This document shows, in pieces, positions 12,780-61,314 of a stretch of 64,000 nucleotides of DNA. Position numbers and translations under genes: made by a program. Location: the NCBI GenBank assembly GCA_029379385.1, contig CM055618.1, positions 9,558,134 to 9,622,133 on the forward strand, written 5' to 3'. The notes beneath the pieces were generated by a model. It was not told the origin of the DNA. It searched no databases and was given only the letters and a program-made list of their open reading frames with translations. The stretch comes from Quillaja saponaria (taxonomy: Eukaryota; Streptophyta; Magnoliopsida; Fabales; Quillajaceae). Numbering within the stretch: position 1 is the stretch's first letter; the number at the start of each line of letters is the position of its first letter.

Positions 12780-13420
12780 ATAGTCAGACTATAATAGGTA
12801 TATAACAAGTTCACTAGAAATGACTTAATTTATTAACTCTTGTGGATCTCCTTACTATTATTATTATTATTATTATTATTTTTTGATAGTAGATTCAGTG
12901 GTAACTTGTTCCTTGGGTGATGCTCATATGGAGGTTGTACTTGATTTAATTGTATTTCATCAATTCTCCAATGGATTATTTTAAAGAATAAACAAGCCCC
13001 ATCATAATTTCTTTAAGTGATTTCTTTTATTTACACAAAATAAATATTTTGAGAAAATTCACTCCCACTGAAACCTTACATTTCTTTTTTGACAATTTTA
13101 ATTGTGTTTGAGGGAGAAATTCTAAATCCCTTGGAGTTCACTTTTCCTTTTAATCGAATTTCTTTATGTTCAAGTTAGAAACCCTCACTTTCATTGGACA
13201 ATGCAAATGTGTAAATGTCTTAAACTGAGTTTCCATTCATTCCTAACTCAATGAGTTGTAGGAACAACCTTTGATAGAACTTTATTTAAGACATACACTA
13301 CAATTTTTATTGCTTCACTCCATCTTGAAGGCATATTAGAACTATTAATCATACAACTTTCTATATGTATGATGTATGCCTTATAAATTTCTCTTAGTAT
13401 CTTTACTGACCTTATTGGGT
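12780..13420 (-). mobile_element. decayed Ty1/copia polyprotein (integrase part)
   Basis: Translating the - strand gives MPSRWSEAIKIVVYVLNKVL at about 13345-13285, followed by LRHLHICIV and then SKGFRISPSNTIKIVKKE and FSGSEFSQNIYF. These match the order of the C-terminal integrase region of plant copia polyproteins (WGEAxxTAxYxLNRVPSK, SLRHLHVWG, KGYRFYxPNHxTRIVE). Multiple stops show it is dead. The stretch to about 13950 and from 12461 to 12780 is AT-rich and probably further decayed element, without clear protein. Confidence 0.6.
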
Positions 13421-13961
13421 TGCTTTTACTTTATGCAACCAACACATGTGTTAAAATTAGTAAATTCAAGAATTTGAAAAACTCTATTGGACTAACCTTT
13501 TCACACTCTTTATGGAGATGACTTTATCTCCTATGCCAAGAGAAATTCTAACTGATAATACATTACTTAATTCAAAAATCTTTATGTGCAGTTACATGAC
13601 CACTATAATATTTGGAATCTAAATGTTATATCCATAAATAGTTAACTAACTTTCATATTTAAGAATGGCTTCTTAATCAAAATATAAAATTTAATTTTAG
13701 AAATAAGTTTGAGCATCCTCAATAAATTTAAAATGTTACTTTCTTAGAAAATGTTGGAATAAATGTATATTTTTGAAAACCAAAATGAAGCCATAATTTT
13801 TGACAAAAGTCTAAAAGTTTCCATTGTTTTCCACTTGTTAACATATCTAGATTTCTTGAATAGATTTTTCGTTCACCTCCCTTAGTTTTCTCGTATTCAA
13901 GAAACCCTCTATAGTTAGTAGTTACATCTTGGATAGTTTAACCAAATTAATACATCACATA

Positions 13962-14443
13962 TAGAGGTGACAACGAGCATAGCTCAGCTCGTCAAGTTTT
14001 AGACAAACTCAAGATCGGCTTGTGTTTATTAAAACCTCATGAGCCTAAGCTTATTAAGAGTAACAAGCCTAATTCCAAGCTCAAGCTCGGCTTGATAAGG
14101 CTTTTGAAGGTTTTTTGATAAAAAAAGTTTCATAGTCAAGAATTGTTGAACTCTAGACCTACTTTAGAAGTATTAGAGTAACATATCATCAAACCATATT
14201 ACAACTTTTATTAATAAATATAGTTATTATAAATTTATATTTAAATAATAATAAAATTATTAAATAATATTAACGAGCCAGCTCACGAGTTTACGAGTTG
14301 AGCTTTAGAAAGATTGAGCTCGATTTATTTTACTAAACAAGCTCAAAATAAGCTCAAGATCGGCTTGTTTAGTAAATGAATCGAAATCGATCCAAGCACT
14401 TAACGAGTAGCTCATAAACTAGCTTGGCTCATTGCCACCACTA
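13962..14443. mobile_element. hAT-type miniature element with 8-bp TSD
   Basis: The 482-bp element starts TAGAGGTGACAACGAGC and ends GCTCATTGCCACCACTA, which are inverted repeats of each other (about 18 of 23 positions). The flanking octamers are ATCACATA (13954-13961) and ATCACGTA (14444-14451), an 8-bp target duplication with one mismatch, as made by hAT transposases. No coding capacity. The inside is rich in AAGCTC/GAGCTC strings; CTCAAGATCGGCTTGT occurs twice (near 14007 and 14352). Confidence 0.85.
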
Positions 14444-14451
14444 ATCACGTA

Positions 14452-17400
14452 TTATCATATAAAGATAAATATATCTCAACTACTTCTTGTATTTAGGCAA
14501 TATTCTTTTTATGTGTCCAATTTACTTATAGAAGAAAAACACAAATTTACTTAATATGTGTTTTTACCTTCTTTCTTCATTTTGAAACATTATTGCCGTT
14601 CCTCAATTTTCTTTATCATGAGTTACTAGATTTACAACTAGTTTCTCATGAACTGGTCTCTCTCTCTTGAACACACATTGCTAAGAGTTCATTAAAGGAC
14701 CAACTTTCTTTACATGTGTTATAAAGTATTTTGAATAATCCAAACTCATTAGAAAAAGAGTTTTAAAGGTTACAAGAAATATTTACTTAATCTCAACTTT
14801 CAAAAATTCAATTGAGTAACAATTTCCCTATTACAAAACGTGCTCACGCACACTTTAACATTGTCAAACTTTATGCTCAAAAGCTTATTTATCAGGGTGC
14901 CAGCCAATATCTTATCAGATTATATAAATCGATCCTCAATGGCTTTCAAAATACTTGACCTTCTCATAATTAGGGTAAAACCCCAAATTATAACTTTACT
15001 TATATGAGATTTAATAAGTATTTAGGAAAATGTGTATTCCTCCCACCACTTTATTCAAATATCTTGCAAATGGCATACTTGATTTCGTGGAAACATGTGG
15101 TTCTTTCACACAAAATGCCAAATTAAGGTCCATATACCCAAGGGTTAAAAGTGTACTTTATTTTCAGTAAAATAATATCATATAACAACATATTAAGAAG
15201 AGAAGAATTATTAACAAATATAATTGAAATAACAACCAATAACCAAGGAATTTCACATGTCATGCTATGAACCAAAACTTAATTTGAGTTAACCAATATT
15301 AGTGAATTCAATCTTTCAGTGGGTAGAGGTCGTAACATGCATGAATTTACTAAACCTTTAAATAAACTAGTGAATCTAATAGCACTTGACATAAATAATC
15401 CATATATGTGGGCATAAGACTATATAATCTTATACCAAAAATTCACTATCTTATTCCAATTAATTTATAAAAATAATAACTTCCCTGTGTGGCAGAGTTA
15501 ACATTTCATAAATTAATTGCAATTATTTTATTAAACTTTAATGATAAAACTAGTGAATATAAAAACACAAGAAATAAATAATCCATACCTATGGGCATGA
15601 GACTTACCCTTAATGTTAAAATTCAATATATTATCCCAACTAAATTGTAAAAATAATAACTTCCATGTAGAATTTAATTATTTTCACAATCTAATTGTCA
15701 ATATTGGATGTCATTCAACTTTACGTAGTCTAACCTTAAATTATATTAAATTTAATATTTTATGAATATGACAAATATCACCATGATTTAAAATACTGTG
15801 GCTACTCTTAAATCATTAACATTTAGAAACTTTAAAATGACACACTAATAAACTGGAGTATCAACTAATTTCTTTATGCTGATATATGCAATAATGTTCT
15901 ACAAATATCTAGTTTCAATAAAAGAGAACATACCCACAAGAAAATATTATTTTATGACCATAAATATTCTATTAGGTCCCAGAAATAATTAGCAATATAT
16001 GCAAAATGTATTTCTACTAAATAATCATCAAACATTATATGATATAATTAATTATATCAAAATTACGGTAATTCATAGGTAAAAATAAAACTAATGTATC
16101 CAGTAACATAATTGATCAAGAATTATATATATATCATATATATCAAGACTGTAAGACTTTGTTGTCAGCAAAATCAAACTTGAAACATATGCAGCGGAAT
16201 AAACAAAAAATATATATATAACTCAATCAATCATTTATATGATTATGATAGAACTCATATATCCTTTAATTTTAGAATCCTTATAATTTATATCTTTATA
16301 TAAAAAATAAATAGATTACTTTATTGTGTTATTTTAATTGAGTTAATTAAATAATATAATCATATGTTAAAAGATAGAGAAAAGTATAGCATGTTATTTT
16401 TCGTTATATTGAACAAGAGAGCCTGAAGGAGACTTTAATACCACATGTAACCATATTCTAATCAAATTCTAATCAATTTATATAAATATGCTTTAAATTA
16501 AATACGTACCTTTAGTCATCGTTGCCCAAGCACCACAATCACACAACAGAAAATTAGAACTAGAAATTAAAACACACCTCACATCACATCACTCACGGAG
16601 GTCCTCAAACATATGTTTGAGGAATACTGGATGCTGCACTGTATTTGATGGTAACACAGGCTTTTATAGACTAGTTAAGGGACCACTGGACAGTCCCAGT
16701 TAAACTGTTCATTCTATCAAGGAATCAGTTACCTCAGTGAGATAAATCTTTATTCTCATCTAAAGAGATAATATAAAGTGATTATTATCTACTATTATCT
16801 TTAACTAAATTTATTACTTTATAATTATCTTTAAGTAAAAATAATTATCTCTTAGTTGAAACTAATTAGTTGAGGCAAGTGAGCCACACTTAATTACCTT
16901 TTAAGAGATGTACTTTATACTTTATAGTAAATTATTTACTTATTATGTTAATTTTAAAATAAATTCAATTTATAAAATTTCTCCTATAACTCAACACCTA
17001 CTAAACATAACCTTCTCACACACAATAAAATAATCTCCACATTTTCCCACTCTCTTTCACCATTTTATCAAATTGAATTAAATAAAAAATTAGAATAAGA
17101 TAATAAAACAAAAATATTACAAAACACATGTATACACATGCAACGGTTATTAAATAGTATATGGACAAATTACTTGTTATATTATATTAATTTTATCACA
17201 CTATCAAATACGAACGGGATGATCTCGTCTTTGGTATATAACACCAAATGATTTTACCAGTTGATTTTAAATCAACAAAATCAACTGCCACATTTGCATA
17301 GGTCATAGGCTCGAAGGCTTAAAGGGTATGCTTCAAACGAAAACAAAATAAAATAAAAATACCATGTTAATGTCTTGGTCTTTTAGAAGTTAGAACCCAA

Positions 17401-17500
17401 ATTCCAGCGCCAAGAGGGTCGACTTCTACGATATTGGTTTAAACTCAACTAGACACACAGGCTTTTCAGCCCAATTGATTATTAAGCCCATCCTTGAACC
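14452..17500. mobile_element. AT-rich LTR-retrotransposon debris, probable copia leader/LTR
   Basis: No intact frame. At 16430-16446 the sequence reads GAGACTTTAATACCACATGT, which resembles the inverted primer-binding site (complement of initiator tRNA-Met, TGGTATCAGAGC) next to an LTR on its right. That would place a 5' LTR of a minus-oriented copia element from about 16446 rightward, consistent with the integrase remnant at 12.8-13.4 kb. LTR outer borders could not be fixed. A diverged direct repeat (see next entry) lies inside. From 17000 to 17500 nothing is recognised. Confidence 0.35.
15356..15662. repeat. diverged direct repeat, ~182-bp period, two copies
   Basis: AAACTAGTGAATCTAATAGC near 15365 recurs as AAACTAGTGAATATAAAAAC near 15547; 'ataaataatccata...tgggcat.agact' and 'aaaaataataacttcc' follow in both copies. 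No coding content. Confidence 0.75.
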
Positions 17501-17599
17501 CCATTCCCCAAAGATCAACTGCCCCAAACTTGTTCGTTGTCGGACAAATCTGGTTCGTGTCCTACCCCATCATCTATGTCCTTTGTTTGTGGACAAGGC

Positions 17600-17774
17600 A
17601 ACTCACCGAGGCCGTTTGTTGGCAATGTTTGTTTTATTTTAACCTTTGATGTCATTATTTCTGGTTTATGAGTCCTTTGCTGTGTATTGAATCACTGTAA
17701 AAGCTTTTCTGAATCCAAGAAAAGAATCGTCATGTGGTATGCCCACACCAGAACGATCCAGTGCTGAACAAAGG
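17600..17774 (+). other. possible 5' untranslated exon of the RecG gene
   Basis: GCTGAACAAAG is followed by a good donor (G|GTAAGC at 17775). A good acceptor (TGTGTTTTGCAG ending at 18952) lies 48 bases before the proposed start codon at 19001. Joining these would remove a 1178-nt leader intron. The transcript start is unknown, so the left border is arbitrary. This is inference from splice signals only. The leader intron (17775-18952) holds no recognised feature. Confidence 0.4.
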
Positions 17775-19000
17775 GTAAGCTTGCTGGTCTCAGTTTTATG
17801 GAAGTTTGTGGAGCTTTGAGGTTGTCAGTATTTCTTTCCTTTGCGTCAGAACAAACTAATTCAATAGATATATATATATATCTCATTTCAGCTGAATGGG
17901 CAACTGAAATGTTCTGCCTTTTTACCTTGCATTATTAATTTATGAAAGGATGTTTGGTGTGCTTATATTTTTTTCAAGGATACTTTTCCCGATCGTTATG
18001 ATCTTCTTGTTTATGGATTATTATCTCTATTTCTCCATGATAACATTTGTTTTCTCTTTGAGATATTTGCTGTTGGAAAAAATGAGAAACTTCTGTATCT
18101 TGGTATGAAGTACGAACTACTTACTCCATTGTTTCAAAATGACATAACTTGTTGTTTCCCTGGTAACATCCATGGTTGGGTTGATTATAAGTTTATAACA
18201 CGATAGTACACATTTATGATTTAGTTGACATTACCTTGCTGGTATAATAAACTCTTATTATAAGTTTACCACTTGTGATAATCATAGTATGTGGAGCTAG
18301 ATAATTTACTTAAATTTTATACTCTATCTTTTAGTTGGGTATTGCGAAGCTTTCTTATAAGTGCCTTCAGATTACAGGTTTTTCGAGAATATTGGCATAT
18401 GAAGGCTAACTTGATGGACAATTTGCATGAAAGTAACTAATCCCATCACAAAAACCCGCCAATTAACACTATTAATATAGCTCTTGCTTGGAAAAAATCT
18501 AGTCCCTTTTAGTATCAGTTATTTAAAGAAAAAGTTGACAACATTGCTATACTATTACTACGAAATTGGTAGAATCATAATGGATCAGGTCAATCATCAG
18601 ATAGTATCTTTTCTCTTAGGCCGATCCTTCCTTCTTTTTATTTTTTCAAGTGAAATGATTAGAGATGCCAGAGGGGCTCAACTTACCTATATATATACAG
18701 AAAAGCACGTACGGTACAAAGAATAATACACAAAAAAAGGAAGTTATAATGTAAAATCCATCTTCAAGAGTATCCAGGATCATTGTACCTCTATATAATC
18801 CAAAGGATCTGTTTGGATTCCCGTCCCCAACCTTTTCTATATATAGTCATTCTGTATATCGGTACTTTGTCAGCATTGAATTTTTTGAGTACTTTTAAAA
18901 AAAATATATCGAATGGCAGTAATAATGTTTTTTTAAACCTTGTGTTTTGCAGGTTTGATGTATTTCATTTAACATTTCCTCTGAAGTAAAATTTTAGGAC

Positions 19001-56441
<37,441 letters not shown>

Positions 56442-56700
56442 GTTTTAGCTGAATTATATGAAAGTTACTCATGCTCATCTTGACTGATGTTGCCATCATA
56501 ACAAAGGTGTTTTATTTTATTTTTAATCATTATCTTTAGCTGCTGTAATTTATTCTGTACACAGTTGAAGCTTGATGCTTCCTCAGAAACTGTTGTAATA
56601 TTTTCAACAAATTTAATGCACTACCCTTCTTTCCTGTAGAATGGCTGGCAGTTTTTCTTTTTTGATTTCATTTATAAGCTATATCTTCTTATTTTGTTTA
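56442..56700 (+). other. RecG 3' untranslated region (end approximate)
   Basis: Follows the stop codon. U-rich signals typical of plant 3' ends (TGTAATTTATTCTG near 56545 and TTGTAATATTTTC near 56592) suggest polyadenylation between about 56600 and 56700. No canonical AATAAA just before that. Confidence 0.45.
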
Positions 56701-58288
56701 AAACCCACTTGGTCTTCCATGAAAATAAAGTTCCACATTGATGAAAAGGGTAAAGTTTCACTTTGATGAAAGGAGTAAAAAGTAAGGTGCTCATACTTGA
56801 ATATAATTGATTTTTTTTAACTTAGGTACTAAGGAGCTAGAAGAATTGGGAATTGTGGGCTACCAAAAAGTTAAGGAAATATGATATGAATTGTGTCAAC
56901 CTATATGTTTACACATTTTTTATAGTTGAAGCAGTAGTTGACTGGTTGTAAACAGGTTATGTACTATTGTGGTTGTAGAATTGAAGTAGTTGTTAATGAG
57001 ATGTAGATAGGTTATCACTGGCAGTGGCAGCCATGCTTGTATTTTTTAGACGTAAGAGTATTGCTTATTAAAATGAAAAGCTTAATATTGTTGATACACA
57101 TATTATTAAGCAAATAAGTTTTTCAAAAAACCTAGGCCTAATTAAAGGTCTAATCCAATCAAAATTATTCAATTAAATTTGTGATTCATGGATTTGGATT
57201 GGACTGATTTTAAGCTAGATATAATTTGAATTGATTTAAAAAGAAAAAAACTACAATTGATTAGGTTAGATTGATTCAGAACTAATTTTGAAATCAAATT
57301 AATTCAGCTCATGATTTTATATGTATGTGTGGATTAGTTCATGTTCCAATGCATTAGGTTTTTTTTTAATCTTGTAATCCTAATGCTTTAGTTTTTGCAT
57401 GTAACTGTTTTTCAATTCATTTATGCAGGATGCACTGTCTTGCATCAAATTTTTTGTGTCTATTATGCATTCTCCCGCGTATAACTACCCCCCCCCCCCC
57501 CCCAACACAAATGTCTAAATTATTCATGGAGCTTTTTACAATGAAGTGCATTTATTTGAACAATGCTTGTCTATTATGTGCAGTCGTAAATTAAAAAATT
57601 AATCAAGAGAGTACAAAAATATTTTGTTTTCTATAAATATTATTGTCAATGTCATGTTTTCTTCTAGAAATTTTTGTCTTATAAATCTTTTGGGATTAGG
57701 CTAATTTAGAAAGATGACTCCATATTTCTTCTTTCTTTTTCTTTTTCCTTTTTTTTTTTTTTTTTTTTGTCTTTTTCTTTCTCTTCTATGAATTGAGGAA
57801 TTGGGAATGAGAAAATGACACCCATAAACTGTCAATGATAAAGGTTAAGGACTTTGGGACCTACATGTTATCCAGTAGCATTACATGGCTTGGTGGGTTC
57901 ATGAACAACCCAATCAACAATATCACTGAAGGGACAACCAGACAAGTAGGTCCTATGTGGTTCCCTACCAAATCATCCAAATGTGGTCCATTGCTTCCAT
58001 GTCCCATGTGTTGTCCCTAGACCTAATCATCAGATTGTGGCCCACATTCCCATGCTTTTGCCATAAATTTACTCGACTCTGCTCCCCGTACTGAAAGTTG
58101 CGTCCAGCCGTGCGGTGAACCGGGCGAGACCGCTGCTCACCTTTTCACCACTATTACCAATTTCGATCTTTGTCTTCCAATTATGTGTGGAGTGTACAAA
58201 GAAAGAGAGATTGAATTTGATGTAGGACATGTTAGGGGTTGGAAATGAGAATAAGAAAAAAAAATATGGAGCTTTAGAAGAAAGGAGA
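56701..58288. other. intergenic, homopolymer tracts, no gene recognised
   Basis: Contains a run of 16 C (57488-57503) and a long T tract (about 57750-57768). The small frame at 57835-58020 is not recognised. Nothing else seen. Confidence 0.5.
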
Positions 58289-58488
58289 AATTTAAATTAA
58301 TCAATCAAAACTACTGATAATATTAATTTGATTGATTAAATTCATTCAAAACGTATATAAAGGAGTATCAGCGTGTGTTTGGTAGCCTAATTTAAATTAA
58401 TCAACCAAAACTACTGATAATATATATTTGAATGATTTAATTCATTCAAAACGTATATAAACGAGTATCAGCATGTGTTTGGTAGCCT
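58289..58488. repeat. 100-bp tandem duplication
   Basis: Two adjacent copies exactly 100 bases apart: TTTAAATTAATCAATCAAAA at 58291 and TTTAAATTAATCAACCAAAA at 58391. Both end TATCAGCGTGTGTTTGGTAG or TATCAGCATGTGTTTGGTAG. About ten differences between the copies. Confidence 0.9.
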
Positions 58489-59079
58489 GTGACCCACATC
58501 CCAGGTCGTCGTGGACGCTTGGGTTGCGCCGCGACATGTTTGGATCACCAAAATCCGAGATGTCTCAGAACACACTGTCTGAGAAGTAGCCGTTGGATCG
58601 TTCCTCAGCCGCATTGCTCAAACATTTTTTGCCCTTAAGCTTTCCCTTAAATCCCATTCCTATCCCCAACTCCAATCATCATTTTTTTTTTTTTTTTTTT
58701 TTACAAAAAAAGATTAACAATTTTGAATTTTTTTTCCCTGTATTTACAACTCTATAAATACCACAAATCTCTCATCAATTTCAACACTATTATCAAATTA
58801 CTTCTTATTTTCAAAGTTTTTAATCTATCAAATTTTTAGTGTTCGACTTTTGCCTGCAAAATAGAAAACAATCATAAAGTGGTATGAAGACCACAAGATG
58901 TGAAGGTTTTCATCGACTAATGTTGTATCAAGAAAAGAAAAAAATAGTAAATGCCTTCAATATTCAATGCTGCTAATTAGACAAATATTAGTGTATACAC
59001 TTAGATTAGTTGTTATACATTGGAGTGCAGTTAGTTCAAAAATAAGTTGGATCATTCCAAGAAAAGATTAGGAACCTGT

Positions 59080-59612
59080 GTCGGATATTAGGGAAGTAGG
59101 CCGCCATAGGATGGGATTTGGAGAAGAAGATGTGGACAGCTACGGACGAAGTGGTGGAAGCAACAAATCAAGGCAAGTTTAATAAATATCTTTTGAATTT
59201 GTATTCAAAAAATTAAATTAGCAGTATCTACTTTATTTGTGACTACATGTGCATGGTAAGAAAGTATTCAAATTCAAGAACAAGAGTTTTGAGTTGGTTG
59301 GTGAGTTGGAATTTCTCTTCACTCCCTCTTCTAGAGTTTTGCTAATGGATGACGATAATTATGAATAAGCTAGGTATACACCTACTCCATGCATCTACAA
59401 ATTCAAGATACGGTTCTTCTGCGGCAAATGAATTTGAAGAATCTCCTATATTTGGAGCTTATAACATGTATACACAATACTTGGGTGATGCACAACTTTC
59501 CACATTGAACACACAGTCCCTATCACCTACACTGTCTGTAGCTGGCTCTAGTGTTTTACAAAGGAGGAAGAGGAAATCCAAAAAGGGAGCAGTCAGCCCC
59601 ATTGATTAGAAA
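59080..59612 (+). pseudogene. broken Myb/SANT-like domain gene
   Basis: The + strand gives GWDLEKKMWTATDEVVEATN near 59115-59175, then in another frame KFKNKSFELVGELEFLF near 59270-59325 and LLMDDDNYE, then in a third frame EFEESPIFGAYNMYTQYL and a basic QRRKRKSKKGA tail ending at TAG 59607-59609. This is the order seen in plant Myb/SANT-like DNA-binding proteins (GWDPxKKxxxAxDExWE...KFRNKG...LFxxxxATG...acidic stretch...RKRKRK), which often travel with PIF/Harbinger transposons. At least two frameshifts and a stop-containing gap show it is dead. The start is not identified. Confidence 0.5.
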
Positions 59613-60690
59613 ATGTAAGTTTCAACGAAATAATCCTAACATAATATAAAAATAATAGAAATATTTCAGTTTTCACCTAACAAACCAAGTTCTAATCCTA
59701 CATTAGGAATTTATAATCCAAAGCTCAAGCCTAGACCAATTTATGCATGGTTCTAATTGTAGAAATCTAATTTCATTAATATGCCCACATAATTTCATAC
59801 GTAGCCCAAAAGTCCTAACCAACCCCATAATGCTATTTTTTTATTATTATTATTATGAAGCAACTTAATTTCAATTAAAAGTATTAAATTTCTAACCAAA
59901 GCCGAGAACCTCAATTGGTTATAATTAAGCCTCCAACTAATATATTATGCTAACAAAACAATATTTATTGTTTTCTAATTCATTAATTAAGTACAATTCT
60001 ACTTAGCTCCGCTCCTACAATCAAATCTACCAAATCCATCTTTTATTCATGATTTGTCAACTTACATGTATACGCATGGTTTAATCTAAGTTTTTAAGCA
60101 ACCATGTCTAATTATTTGTCTAAGAATCTATTTACAACTAAAAAATTCCTAACAACTTAACTACACTATATCTAAAATCAATTACAATTTTCAAAAATTT
60201 GGCCTAACCTAAAATCAAAATTCAATCTTGAAATATCCTAATCGATAAATCGAATTCCTAACAATTTAACACCCAAATTTCATGAATAATAGTTAAAACA
60301 AGCTCAACATACAAATTAACTCCACAATTTCATGGAAAACCCCAAAATGACAAAACTCTTAAATCAAAGACTTACATACCTCAAAATTTCCCACCAAATT
60401 AACAAAATTTCATATAATATAATAAATTAGCCAAACAAACTAAAAATTTAACAACCAAACATCAAACAAACAACTTAAAATCATCATGTTTTAGACCCAA
60501 AAATTCAATCTCCATACCTAGGCCGAATTTCTTAATTGAAGGATGAATAAAAGGCAGGAGATGACATTAACAACACCAATTGTGACAGCAATGGCTAGGG
60601 ATGACATCATCGACTGTATTGAAGGAAGTGAACAATGGAGGCAGAGGGAGAGAATGTGTGTGAAGTAGAGAAAGAATGCCAGACATGAGG
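59613..60690. other. AT-rich intergenic, no gene recognised
   Basis: A- and C-rich + strand (i.e. T-rich - strand) with no recognisable protein on either strand. Confidence 0.5.
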
Positions 60691-60694
60691 TGTC

Positions 60695-61110
60695 TAATAT
60701 GATATTCTTCGAAAAAATGTGAGGATTCACAAGTTCCCTCGGCATTCCAATGTCATTTAAAATTAAATTTAAAAAAAAAATCATTTTCTAAAGGACGAGG
60801 GATCATATGACATGTAAGTCACCATTCCCTCACCATCATTTCTAAAAAATGGCATTGGAGTGGCGAAGAGGCATTGTCCCTCACGAAAACTTCACGAGGT
60901 TTGCCATACCTCTCCATTCTTAAGTATTCCCTCGCCATTTGACTAGGAAAGGGAGAGGGATAGTACTGTCTCTCACCTTTTATCTTTGTCAAACCTTCTT
61001 TTTCTTATAATGACGAAACATCATCCTTCACTAGTCCCTCGCCACCATAACTTTGAACTTAACTTAGCAAATGACATATATAGCAAAGAGATTGTTGTCC
61101 CTCGATAAAG
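60695..61110. repeat. interspersed CCCTCGCCA motif cluster, probable CACTA end
   Basis: The motif (G)TCCCTCGCCA and close variants occurs near 60736, 60824, 60878, 60929, 60971, 61036 and 61094, about every 40-90 bases, with the reverse form GACGAGGGATC near 60793. Such spaced short repeats are characteristic of subterminal regions of plant CACTA transposons. No terminal inverted repeat was found. Confidence 0.45.
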
Positions 61111-61314
61111 CGGATAAAAAAACCATTCCACTCAATTTAATGAAGAAGAAAGCGAAAGCGTTATTCCTTCACAATCAGTTCAAAGAATATCTGGAGAAAT
61201 TTACGAGGCTTCAATGTCTATCTAATATTAACGATGAAATAATTCTCGTTAATTCATCTTTATATTTGGTACTAATAAGACTTTATGAATTTGAAAGAAT
61301 GAACCTGAAGTAAT

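Noticed and set aside
61071..61313. 80-residue frame with basic N-terminal half
   Set aside because: No recognised family and directly between two transposon remains; not enough to call a gene.
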